A stretch of 64,000 nt of DNA from Phycisphaeraceae bacterium. Its GTDB lineage: Bacteria; Planctomycetota; Phycisphaerae; Phycisphaerales; Phycisphaeraceae. Both the position numbers and the translations under genes were made by a program. The notes beneath the pieces are model-generated. The model did no database searches. It saw only the letters and a list, made by a program, of their open reading frames with translations, and had not been told where the DNA came from. The stretch lies in contig JADLFV010000031.1 in assembly GCA_020849625.1 (NCBI GenBank), forward strand, positions 95,251 through 159,250, read 5' to 3'. This document shows positions 52,524-60,800 of the stretch, one piece after another (within the stretch, counting starts at the first letter, position 1; every line of letters starts with the position of its first letter).

Positions 52524-52602
52524 TCCCCCCCTTGGTCCATCGTGGCCGTTTCCCCTACGCCAACATGACGGGCCGACCAACGCACGATAAAATCCACGGA
52601 CC

Positions 52603-52905
52603 ATGAACGTCAACGGCATACATTTCCCCGAAGATCAGATCGCCCACTTCTGCCGCCGCCACGACGTCAGAAAACTGTCGATCTTCGGCAGTATCCTTCG
52701 CCAGGATTTCGGCCCGGAAAGCGACGTGGACATCCTGGTCGAGTTCCAGCCCGGCCGAACGCCCGGCATGTTCGGGTTCGGCGCCATGATCCTGGAACTG
52801 AACGAGATGATCGGCCGCCGGGTGGACCTGCGCACTCCCTTTGACCTGTCGCGCTACTTCCGGCCCTTCGTCCTGAAAGAAGCCCGAACCCTCCATGCCG
52901 CTTGA
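52603..52905 (+). CDS. mntA: MntA-type nucleotidyltransferase antitoxin
   Basis: 100 residues. The minimal nucleotidyltransferase core is clear: FGSILRQDFGPESDVDILVEF, i.e. GS-x10-DxD, with the helix-rich remainder typical of MNT-domain antitoxins. Such enzymes inactivate their HEPN partner by adding AMP to a Tyr. It overlaps the downstream HEPN gene by 11 bases. The pair sits between 30-bp direct repeats, suggesting acquisition or mobility as a unit. The order, antitoxin first, is common for this system. Confidence 0.85.
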   Translation: MNVNGIHFPEDQIAHFCRRHDVRKLSIFGSILRQDFGPESDVDILVEFQPGRTPGMFGFGAMILELNEMIGRRVDLRTPFDLSRYFRPFVLKEARTLHAA

Positions 52906-53317
52906 CCCCAGGAAGTCTGACCCACGGAAATCCAAACCCCGCAAGTTCCAGCGGCCGGCCATGGATGATCGCGTGCGCCTGCAACACATGCTGGAAGCCG
53001 CGCGCGACGCCCGTGAATACGTCACCAACCGCACCCGTCAGGATCTGGAAACGGACTCCATGCTGTTGCGGGCCTTGACCCATGCCGTGCAGCAGATCGG
53101 CGAAGCAGCGGCCAACGTCACCGACGCCGGCCGCACCCGCGTGCCCGGCCTGCCCTGGGGCCAGATCGTCGCCATGCGCCACATCCTCGTCCACGTCTAT
53201 TGGGGTGTGGACACGGACCGCCTCTGGGCCACCGTGACCGACGACATGCCCATCTTGATTTCCGCCCTCGAAGCCGCCTGCGCCACCTGGCCCATGCCCG
53301 AACCACCAAAAGATTGA
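52895..53317 (+). CDS. hepT: HEPN-domain RNase toxin (HepT/DUF86)
   Basis: 140 residues. The catalytic HEPN motif is visible as MRHILVHVYWGVD (R-x4-H followed by Y, the AMPylation target). The usual family start corresponds to ATG 52961 (DDRVRLQHMLEAARDAREYV), giving 118 residues, the standard length. The 22-residue N-terminal extension DPRKSDPRKSKPRKFQ comes from three 15-bp units of a degraded CCCCCGGAAG-like repeat; whether it is translated is uncertain. HepT cleaves tRNA or mRNA when not AMPylated by MntA. The pair may serve in phage defence. Confidence 0.83.
   Translation: MPLDPRKSDPRKSKPRKFQRPAMDDRVRLQHMLEAARDAREYVTNRTRQDLETDSMLLRALTHAVQQIGEAAANVTDAGRTRVPGLPWGQIVAMRHILVHVYWGVDTDRLWATVTDDMPILISALEAACATWPMPEPPKD
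52904..52949 (+). repeat. Three degraded 15-bp units related to the CCCCCGGAAG word
   Basis: GACCCCAGGAAGTCT, GACCCACGGAAATCC and AAACCCCGCAAGTTC are in tandem, at the junction of the mntA and hepT genes. Reading gives DPRKS, DPRKS, KPRKF. Confidence 0.6.
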
Positions 53318-53467
53318 TCGCGTGGTTTGGCAATGCGATGATTGCCAACTCCCCTTGTAGAAGTCAATTCCCCCCTCGGTGGCTTGATGGCTCGGTGGCT
53401 CGTGGCTTTCAGGCAGCGAAGTAGCCACTGATGGGCACGGATCGGCACGGATGAATATGCGATTGGA

Positions 53468-53497
53468 CCACGAAGGCGCGAAGGACACGAAGCAAGC
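53468..53497 (+). repeat. 30-bp direct repeat, right copy
   Basis: Identical to 52413-52442 and in the same orientation. Confidence 0.8.
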
Positions 53498-53530
53498 GGA
53501 TCAAGCATACAAACGCATTTTCCCCTTCTC

Positions 53531-53558
53531 CAACATCATCAATCAGCAATCAAACATC
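53531..53558 (+). repeat. Heptamer array CAACATC/AGCAATC
   Basis: Four 7-base units in phase: CAACATC ATCAATC, AGCAATC AAACATC. Confidence 0.65.
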
Positions 53559-53736
53559 AGACCTTCCTCCCCCACCCCCGTGCCTCCCCCGCGAAACCCA
53601 GCGACAATACATACTTAGCGCGGATGGCATCGGCCTCCCTTTGCCGCCAAGCCGCCGAGGGCGCGCGCCGTGTCAACACAGACAATTTCTCTGAACACAT
53701 TGTCAGGCCCCCTGCTTTCCAGAAAGGATACTTTTT

Positions 53737-53967
53737 ATGTTAACTAACAAGTCAAGTAAGTGGTATTGCAAGAAAGTGCAACAAGATGTCGAATTACGTG
53801 TAACTCAGCTAAAACATAAGAACATGATGGGATTACAACCAAATATTGACATAGAGCATACTGAGATTTTTAATTGCAATAGCTCTCATGAATGTGGAGT
53901 TCGCTCCTCACCGCGTGGAAAGCCGGATTGGTCAAAATGTGTTTATCCCGACAAGCCGAGGCAATGA
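53737..53967 (+). CDS. Small Cys-rich protein, hypothetical
   Basis: 76 residues with AAAGGA about ten bases upstream of the ATG. Cys/His residues are spaced as WYC, FNCNSSHECGV and DWSKCVYP, which could bind one metal ion. The base composition is much more AT-rich than the flanks and codons such as TTA, AGT and AAA are frequent, matching the next gene and suggesting joint transfer. No family was recognised. It may be a DNA- or nucleic-acid-binding accessory for the large protein that follows 131 bases downstream. Confidence 0.55.
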   Translation: MLTNKSSKWYCKKVQQDVELRVTQLKHKNMMGLQPNIDIEHTEIFNCNSSHECGVRSSPRGKPDWSKCVYPDKPRQ

Positions 53968-54003
53968 GCCGTTCGAGAATTTCGTGAGTTGCCGAAGGGC
54001 CCA

Positions 54004-54072
54004 TGAGAGTCAGCTCCGCTTGACTCTCGGTCAGCGTTTCAATATTCAGTCTAACGGAAATACCAAACGCTG
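54004..54072 (+). promoter_or_regulatory. Two nested hairpins between the island genes
   Basis: GAGAGTCA (54004-54011) pairs with TGACTCTC (54020-54027), and TCAGCGTTT (54030-54038) pairs with AAACGCTGA (54064-54072). Both stems are perfect. They may separate or link expression of the two island genes, or be remnants of a recombination site. Confidence 0.45.
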
Positions 54073-54098
54073 AACTTGCATGATGTTAAGCGCCTGGG

Positions 54099-55916
54099 GT
54101 GTTTCGAACCCGCTCCTCACAGTACAATATGATAGATGATGCAACATGGTTGAAAAGTGACGGTTTTACATGGACTCTGTCATCGTTTGTATTGAGGGCA
54201 GTATGTGCGAGTGATGAACTCACTGCGGCAGAGCTATACTTTGTACTCGTGTCTTTGAACATTAAAGATCGCTTTCGTGAGTACTGGGATCATCCCACGT
54301 TCTTCATGAAAGCCGGATTGGCTGAGCAAGCGGTCGATTCTCAGCTCCGAGTCAGCAAGTCACTGATTCAACACGCTGGACGCAAATGTCGACCAATACC
54401 AGGCTGTGTGTGTTGTGCTTACCATGACTGGTTATCACGAGCAGGAGATTTGTTCTGGGCTGCGGGTAACGTGGATCAAGCTAGGAAGCACTATCAGCGT
54501 TGTATTGATGAAGCAGGAGGCCGCGAGTTTGTTTTAGCAGCGGGTCTGGGCGGATTTACTCGACTTTATTTTTATCACGGCGAGTATGCAGAATGTATTG
54601 CTATGTTTCGTCGCAGTTGTCCACCTCACGACTTTTATGTGCAGCAAAACCTGCTGGATTCACAGTTGGATGCAAATGCCAATGGTAGACAACGCGCCCA
54701 AGCACGAGACGATCTTGTCAGTAGATTCCCAGGAACAGCGCCATACTTCTTGTCTAAAGCGAAGTACATGTGCCGTGCAATTGTGTTTGCTGGATTACGA
54801 GCCGGTGGTATTGACGCCAATCTCCGTGGCATGCTCATCGAATACTTTAATATCACAAGCTCCCAACTCGACGATCTTATTAAGGCGCTTAACATAAATG
54901 ATGCTGTGATTGAGCCGTTGCGGAAGCGAGTTGCTCCAAAAGCCGCAGTCGTCGATCATACCTTTGATCGTCTCCTTGCTGATGGTGATACAGAATTAGC
55001 ACGTCGTGTCCGTGATAGATTGCCACAATGCAACGAGTATGTGGGTTCGACGACAAAACTACTGGAAGAATTCCTCCAGTGTGGTGACGCAACATTATTA
55101 GATGAGATGCTCGCTGCGGGTTCTCCGTTCGGTATCGCTCCCGCGGACGCTTTGATTATAGAGGAAGCTCTTAATTCGCGTACCGACCAAATAGCAAGAG
55201 TTCCCCTGCTCCATCTGGCACTTCTAAGGAAATTTAGTCCTATTTGTCAATATCCGAAGTATGACTTCCTTGCTGACTACCTAGAAGTAGTACAGCAGAC
55301 AAATGCGGACATTAAAGCCACTGATGTCATCTCGGCAATCCTGGACCTGCAATGGTACAAGACTCCCTATAGTATTGATGATACAAGTATTGGCGGTACG
55401 AAGAGCGGATTCGGCAAGACCGAAATAAGTGACAATCGTGAGTGGCTTGAGGTTGTGTTACAGGACTATCCGCCGATCTATAACCGAGCCTGTTTGAGCA
55501 ACCGAGATGAAGCTATCGGGGCGCTTCATCGCGCATACCAATTTCTACGAAACAGATTTAACGAAGTACGACATGAGGATCGTTGGGTCAAAGAGAGCCA
55601 ACTGGGTGACGCGCTCGCCGCGTTGTTCGGTAGAACAGAGGTGCATCGTCATGCTCGCCCACTATGGCTTAGCCCTCAGCATTTGGACTATTTCCTGCCA
55701 AGGTATAACCTAGCAATCGAATACATGGGGTTACAACACTATCAGTCAGTAGAGATTTTTGGAGGCGAAGGAGCATTACAAGAAACACAATTGCGAGATA
55801 AGCGGAAGCTCGCACTGTGTCAGCGGATGGGGATAACTATGGTTTATGTGACATATCAAGATGATGTTGGAAAAAGTGCTCGTGAAATCTATAATCGGTT
55901 CAAGGGATATGGATAA
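54099..55916 (+). CDS. Large helical-repeat protein with nuclease-like C-terminal domain
   Basis: 605 residues (from GTG 54099; ATG 54129 gives 595). The first about 230 residues contain Cys/His-rich CRPIPGCVCCAYHDWL and TPR-like helices (AGDLFWAAGNVDQARKHYQRC, GEYAECIAMFRRSC). The middle is helical without recognised motif. The last about 75 residues read HLDYFLPRYNLAIEYMGLQ, then a GGEGAL segment, RDKRKLALCQRMGITMVYV. This resembles PD-(D/E)XK endonuclease cores of the type D-x-x-LP, IEY-x-G-x-QH, RD-x-K; the catalytic Asp, Glu and Gln/Lys are present. AT-rich composition and codon use differ from neighbours, so transfer is likely. A defence role is inferred from layout and neighbours; function is unknown. 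Confidence 0.65.
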   Translation: MFRTRSSQYNMIDDATWLKSDGFTWTLSSFVLRAVCASDELTAAELYFVLVSLNIKDRFREYWDHPTFFMKAGLAEQAVDSQLRVSKSLIQHAGRKCRPIPGCVCCAYHDWLSRAGDLFWAAGNVDQARKHYQRCIDEAGGREFVLAAGLGGFTRLYFYHGEYAECIAMFRRSCPPHDFYVQQNLLDSQLDANANGRQRAQARDDLVSRFPGTAPYFLSKAKYMCRAIVFAGLRAGGIDANLRGMLIEYFNITSSQLDDLIKALNINDAVIEPLRKRVAPKAAVVDHTFDRLLADGDTELARRVRDRLPQCNEYVGSTTKLLEEFLQCGDATLLDEMLAAGSPFGIAPADALIIEEALNSRTDQIARVPLLHLALLRKFSPICQYPKYDFLADYLEVVQQTNADIKATDVISAILDLQWYKTPYSIDDTSIGGTKSGFGKTEISDNREWLEVVLQDYPPIYNRACLSNRDEAIGALHRAYQFLRNRFNEVRHEDRWVKESQLGDALAALFGRTEVHRHARPLWLSPQHLDYFLPRYNLAIEYMGLQHYQSVEIFGGEGALQETQLRDKRKLALCQRMGITMVYVTYQDDVGKSAREIYNRFKGYG

Positions 55917-56000
55917 ATGGCCCGGGGTATTTTTGCTGCTTCGTTGTGTGCGCGGTCTTATTCGAAGGGCGCAATCGCAAGTTGGCCGTGCGTGATTACC

Positions 56001-56012
56001 ACTTCCGGGGGT
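56001..56012 (-). repeat. CCCCCGGAAGT element copy
   Basis: ACTTCCGGGGGT in non-coding DNA, about 90 bases before the 21-bp array and in the opposite orientation. Confidence 0.6.
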
Positions 56013-56102
56013 GAAGGCGGTATTGCATTGGATGCGGTTGCTTGTGCCCTGTGCGCACATGCAAATTCACTGAGACACATTGCAGGATGGCTGGATGATA
56101 TC

Positions 56103-56270
56103 GCTACCCCCCGCAAGTCAGGTCGCGCCCCCGGAAGTAGAGGGCGCGCCCCCGGAAGCTGGCTGTGCGCCCCCGGAAGTTGGGGGCGCGCCGGGACTCG
56201 CGAGGGGCGCGCCGCCGAAAGTCGATGGCGCGCCGGGATCCGTCGAGAGCGCGCCCCGGACGGGTGGGGG
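56103..56270 (+). repeat. 21-bp tandem array built on the CCCCCGGAAG word (8 units)
   Basis: Eight units of exactly 21 bases. The best units start CGCGCCCCCGGAAGT at 56124, 56145 and 56166 (the last begins TGCGCC); later units (56187, 56208, 56229, 56250) keep CGCGCC and lose the rest. The first unit (56103-56123) is also diverged. One frame translates as a heptapeptide series (GAPPEVE, GAPPEAG, CAPPEVG, GAPGLAR and so on). Confidence 0.9.
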
Positions 56271-56572
56271 CGCTATGGCACGCGGGAAACTTGCGTTTTT
56301 TGTGGGTTATCGCGGTTTTGACTTCAGGGCGGAGGTTGTTGGGCCGATCACGACACAACAGGTGACCGCAGATCACGAGGAATGTACCGGGCGGTATTCT
56401 GAAAATCTGTGTCATCTGCGACATCTGCGGCTGGTTCCGGCAATCTCTGTGGGCAAGACGACCATCTGACACGAGTTCCAGGGAGGCACGCACATGGGTC
56501 GAGATTATCTTCCACCGCGTACTCCGTGCCTTGTGATATCGTTTGATCTCTCATACAACATCCCCTTCGTCG

Positions 56573-56578
56573 TATAAT
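56573..56578 (+). promoter_or_regulatory. -10 box TATAAT of a possibly leaderless gene
   Basis: An exact TATAAT ends seven bases before the ATG at 56586. No ribosome binding site can fit between, which suggests a leaderless transcript. No good -35 element was seen. Confidence 0.45.
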
Positions 56579-56585
56579 CGTCCAC

Positions 56586-56876
56586 ATGACTCCGCGGCGC
56601 AAACCCTCCGGGCTTGAGGCCCGACACCTGCTGGATCGCACGGCCGGCGCCACGGCCCAACTGCTGGCCCTGTTGGGCGCGCTGTCGATGGCGGTGGGGC
56701 TGATGTTCTTCATCAAGCAAAGCGGCGACTACCTCACGGGTGTGCTGGCGGTGCTGCTGGGCCTGATGGCCATCGTGCTGAGCCTGTTCGTCAACGCCGC
56801 GGCCCGCATGCTGATCACGCTCTACGACATGCTCGACCAACTGCTGCTGCATCGCCGCCACGAGCACGAGGACTGA
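56586..56876 (+). CDS. Small membrane protein with two hydrophobic segments, hypothetical
   Basis: 96 residues. Two membrane segments, LLALLGALSMAVGLMFFI and LTGVLAVLLGLMAIVLSLFV, flank a short QSGDY turn, so both ends are cytoplasmic; the C-terminus is His/Glu-rich (HRRHEHED). GC-rich codon use matches the chromosome rather than the nearby island. No family was recognised. Expression may be leaderless from the TATAAT directly upstream. Confidence 0.62.
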   Translation: MTPRRKPSGLEARHLLDRTAGATAQLLALLGALSMAVGLMFFIKQSGDYLTGVLAVLLGLMAIVLSLFVNAAARMLITLYDMLDQLLLHRRHEHED

Positions 56877-57090
56877 TCCGGATGATTCACCGCAGAGGGC
56901 GCAGAGCACGCGGAGGTTCAGAAGCAGTAAAGTTTGATGAACACGCTTGGTGTGACTGAATTATCGCAGCGTGTTGCATCGAGAGATCGAGGGTTTGTCG
57001 GATTGTGCAATCAAGTATTGTTCGTAACTCATTTGTCTTCTCTGTGTTCTCCGCGATCTCTGCGGTGAATCATTTTGGCTTATCGCGCGC
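56877..57090. other. Gap with mirrored CGCAGAG-type stutters
   Basis: GCAGAGGGCGCAGAGCACGC near 56891-56910 faces the inverted form CTCCGCGATCTCTGCGG near 57048-57064 across about 140 bases. Such CGCAGAG words also occur near 63590. No gene. Confidence 0.5.
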
Positions 57091-57121
57091 AAAAAAAGCC
57101 CACGGCGGTGAACCGTGGGCT
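57091..57121 (-). terminator. Rho-independent terminator after the DUF2203 gene
   Basis: On the minus strand the 9-bp stem AGCCCACGG/CCGTGGGCT is followed by TTTTTTT. It lies 48 bases after the DUF2203 stop codon and probably ends the whole leftward efflux transcript. Confidence 0.82.
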
Positions 57122-57168
57122 CAAGCGCAATCGCCCGACTGATTCGGGCCGGACAGATTTCAGAACAG

Positions 57169-57606
57169 TTATGCAGCCGTGCTGGCCGGGGCGGGCGCCA
57201 GGGTGGCGATGTCGCGGCGGCCGGCGTAGCCGTCGTCGATCTCGTGCCAGTAGCGGATGGCCTTGTCGCCGCTGCGCCAACTGAGGCAGATTTCGCGATC
57301 CTCGTACACGCAGGGGAAATCGATCAGACCTTTTTCAAAGTCCTTCAGTTCCACGCCCAGCGTGTGCAGTTCGTCGATCAGGCTGCTGAGCCGATCCATG
57401 GAGGACTCGTAATCGCGTTCAAGCCGGCTGGAGCCGTCGCCGGGCTCGGTGTGTTCGAGGTTCCGCCGCAGCTCGACGATGTGGCGATAAACCTCGCGCA
57501 CGTCGTGGATGATGCGCGAGGCGTAGGGCAGCGCGCGGTTGGCTTCCTCGATGGAGAAATACTTCTTGTCCGGCAGGGGGGGATGAATCAGATGATCACG
57601 CAGCAT
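57169..57606 (-). CDS. DUF2203 family protein
   Basis: 145 residues. Family landmarks are KYFSIEEANRALPYASRII at the start, ELHTLGVELKDFEKGLIDFP in the middle and ICLSWRSGDKAIRYWHEIDD near the end. The function of DUF2203 is unknown; members are soluble, helical, and often encoded near division or stress genes. The ATG at 57606 has AGGAG eight bases upstream, so the longer frame was rejected. The C-terminal APAPASTAA is low-complexity. It lies downstream of the RND gene on the same strand, separated by a heptamer array. Confidence 0.82.
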   Translation of the reverse strand: MLRDHLIHPPLPDKKYFSIEEANRALPYASRIIHDVREVYRHIVELRRNLEHTEPGDGSSRLERDYESSMDRLSSLIDELHTLGVELKDFEKGLIDFPCVYEDREICLSWRSGDKAIRYWHEIDDGYAGRRDIATLAPAPASTAA

Positions 57607-57759
57607 GGTCACGCTCCTGGGGCCTGCGGACACATCGGCCCACGCGGCACGATGGTTGTATCGGCCGACTTTCGTGAGCTGTTTGAAAGAAGAAAAAAAA
57701 CAGCGCGCGGCGCGTCCTTATTGGTTACACGCTTGAACGATGTTTGGGGGGAGAAGAAA

Positions 57760-57852
57760 GGCTTGAGGCTTGAGGGGGAAGGCTTGAGACTTGAGGCTTG
57801 AGGCATCAGACCTCACCCCTCAAGCCTATTCTCATGCCTTACTGCTCAAGCC
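57760..57852 (+). repeat. Heptamer array GGCTTGA with inverted tail
   Basis: Units GGCTTGA GGCTTGA (57760-57773), GGGGGAA, GGCTTGA GACTTGA (57781-57794), GGCTTGA, GGCATCA, GACCTCA run in strict 7-base phase to 57815. Inverted CTCAAGCC words follow at 57819-57826 and 57845-57852. The last 21 bases overlap the 3' end of the RND gene. Confidence 0.8.
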
Positions 57853-60800
57853 TCTTTCCACGTGTGCCTCGGGCATGGTCGAGGGCCGCAATTTCTGTTG
57901 CAGGTCGATCACCAGGCTCAGCAGCAGCGGCGTGACGATCAGCGTGAAAAGCGTGGCAAAAATCAGCCCGCCCACCACCACGCTGCCCAGGCCGCGATAA
58001 AGCTCGCTGCCCGAGCCCGGCCAGACCACCAGCGGCAGCATGCCCGCCACCGAGGTCAGCGTGGTCATGAAAATCGGACGGATTCTCGTTCGCACCGACT
58101 CGCGGATCGCTTCGCGGTGGCCCAGCGGTTTGTCCACCTCGACGCCGCGCATGAAATTGAGCGACTGGTGCACGAGCAGAATCGCGTTATTGACCACCAC
58201 GCCGATGAGGATGACAAAGCCCAGCATGGTCAGCGTGTCCAACTGCTGATCGGGCACGTAAGTGTGCACGATGCGCAGCCCGATAAACCCGCCCACGGTC
58301 GCCAGCGGCACGGTGAACATGATCACCAGCGGATAGAGAAAGCTTTCGAACAGTGCCGCCATCAGCAGGTACGTCACCAGCAGGGCCAGGAACATGCGAC
58401 TGGTGCCGAGACTGGCGATGCGCTGCAGCCACGAGCCGTGGTGGATGTCGCCCAGCAGCGCGGAGCGCACCTGCGTGAGCTTATCGGCGGTGCCGGCCAG
58501 GTTGACTTCGATGTCGCCACTGATCACGCCGCTGTCGCGCATCCGGGACACGATGCCGTCGATGGTGTTCATCGCCTGCTCCAGGGGCTGGCCCTGGGCG
58601 TTGACGGTCAGGGTGAACGCGCGGCGCTGCTCGATGCGCTGAATCTCCTGCGGGCTGGTCGATCGGGCGATGGTGGCGATCGAACTGAGCGGCACCACGT
58701 TGCGGGCTGCATCCGCGCCATCCATGTTCACCGCCACCGGCACCGCGCCCAGCGCCTCGGGCGAGATCGGCACATCCGGATCACGCACCAGCAGCAGATC
58801 GATGTTGTCACCCTGATAGCGATAGTCACCGACGGTCGCGCCATCGACCAGGGCCTGCACGCCCAGCCCGATCAGCCGCACATCGACGCCCATGTCGGCC
58901 GCACGCACGCGATCGATCGTCACCTGCAGCTCCGGCCCCGGCAGGTCGAAGTTCTGCGGCTGGCTGCGCACCGCCATCGGCCCAAAGGCGCCCATCAGCA
59001 CCCCCTGGATGGCGCCGGTCACCTGCCGCAACTGCGCCATGTCGTTGCCGCTGATTTCCACGTCGATGGCATTGCTGCCTTCGATGCCGCGGCCGAACAG
59101 CGACATCTGCTGGGCGAATCCCATCGAACCGGGCGTCTGCCACATCATGCCCGACAGCAGACCGGCCAGCGGTTTGACGTTGTTCTTGTCCTTGCTGATC
59201 GCGCCCATGAACGCCATGTCGCCGAAGGCCACGTTGAAATATTGTTCGATCGGCGGAATGTTGACCACCGGCTCCATCTGCATGGTCTCGAAGTTCAGCG
59301 ACATCACCGGCGGCAGGTCCTTGAGCTGGTCCTGCGAGTCCGCTTCCCAGTAAGGCGTCAACTGATTTTCGATGTCTTGGCCGATTTGCGAGCGTTTGGG
59401 GATCGAGTAGCCCGGCGGATTGATCATCAGCCCGAAGACGATGTTGCGGTTGCCGTTGGGCAGGTAAGTGGTGGGCGGCATCAGCAGCATCGCGCCGCCG
59501 ATGGAAGCGATGGTGAACGCCGCCACGATCAGAAATCGCGCCGACATGCCGCCGGTGGTGGGGCGGCTGAGCGTGTGCAGGCCGTTGACGAAGCGATCGA
59601 CGCCGCGAGCCATCAGTGCCGGCAGGCCGAACAGTTCGCGGAAACGGTGCGAGTGATGTCCCGGGTCCTGGTGGCGCTGGCGCAGCCAGTGGGCCGCGGC
59701 GCTGGGAATGACGGTGACCGACACGATCAGCGACAGCGTCACCGCCGCCACGATGGCCAGGGAGATATCGCGGAACAGTTGACCCACTTCCTCCTTCATG
59801 ACGATCACGGGGGCGAACACCACCAGCGTGGTGAGCGTGGAAGCGAGGATGGCGCCCCAGACTTCGCTGGCGGCGTTCAGCGCGGCCGGGCCGGGCTTTT
59901 TGCCCATGCCCAGATGACGGTCGGTGTTCTCCAGCACCACAATGGCGTTGTCCACCACCATGCCCACCGCAAAGGCCAGACCCGCCAGGCTGATCACGTT
60001 CAGATTGCGCCCCAGCAACGTCATCACCACGAACGTCCCGACGACTGAAATGGGTATCGCCAGCGCCACCACCACCGTCGGCCGCACCGTGCGCAGGAAC
60101 GCAAGCAACACCAGGATCGCCAGCGTCCCGCCCACGTAAAGGTTGTTGCGCACCAATGCGATGGCGTCGTCGATGTAAACCGTTTCATCGTAAGCCTGCT
60201 TGATGTACACGCCGCTTTGAATCTGCGGCAGCACGTCCTTGTTCAGATAGTCAATGCGCTCACGCAACTGGGTCATCGCGCTCATCACGTTGCTGCCGGT
60301 CTGGCGGATGATCTGGAAAGCCAGCGACGAGCGCCCCTTGGCCCGCACGAAGCTGCGCTGCTTCTCCAGTGTCAGCACCACCGTGCCCAGGTCACCCACG
60401 CGGATCGGGCCCGCGCTGTCATAGTTCACGATGGTCTGACGCACCTGCTCCAGGCCGTCGTACTGGCCCACCGTGCGCACGCGCACATCCAGCCGCCCGT
60501 CGGTGATCTGACCGGCTGAGACGTTGACGTTCTCGCCCTGCAACGCGCTGACCAGGCTGGCGAAGGTCACCCCGCGCTGGGCCAGCCGGCGCGGATCGAT
60601 CTGCACGTGCACCTGGTGCTCGCGCCCGCCGTAAATGTTCACCTCGCCCACGCCTTCGACGCGCTCCAGCACCGGCTTGATCCGCTTGTCCGCGATGTCG
60701 TAAAAGCCCTGCAGGTCGAAATCGTCGTCTTCGCTGATCAGCATCAGCCACGCCATCGCGTTTTCGCTGCTGGATTCCACGGCCGTGATCACCGGCTGGT

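Larger units (their letters stand above)
52257..52602. repeat. Repeat-filled gap upstream of the HepT/MntA module
   Basis: About 345 bases of stacked short-period repeats: a period-9 CGCAGATTC/CGCAGATGA stretch (about 52328-52357), a CACGGATGG-type stretch (about 52372-52399), the 30-bp direct repeat (52413-52442), and a CTACTGC-type heptamer array (52461-52523). No gene. Confidence 0.7.
53318..53736. other. Repeat-bearing gap before the AT-rich island
   Basis: About 420 bases. Holds the right 30-bp direct repeat (53468-53497), a CAACATC-type heptamer array (53531-53558), and GCC-rich DNA up to a sharp change to AT-rich sequence near 53690. AAAGGATACTTTTT precedes the next start codon. Confidence 0.55.
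55917..56585. other. Repeat-bearing gap with 21-bp tandem array
   Basis: About 670 bases after the island. It contains one ACTTCCGGGGGT copy (56001-56012) and eight 21-bp units (56103-56270). Several frames stay open through the array because the unit is a multiple of three, but they lack ribosome binding sites. The tail (56340-56500) has CGCAGAT/CATCTGCG stutters. Confidence 0.6.

Noticed and set aside
54049..54092. Integron attC-like site: GTCTAAC near 54049 and GTTAAGC near 54084 match the RYYYAAC and GTTRRRY core words.
   Set aside because: The spacing is about 43 bases, shorter than known attC sites, and the required inner L''/L' complementarity is absent; no integron integrase is in view.
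55917..56469. Two overlapping frames of about 130 codons through the 21-bp array.
   Set aside because: They stay open only because the unit is a multiple of three; no ribosome binding site, and the non-array parts have no domain or consistent composition.
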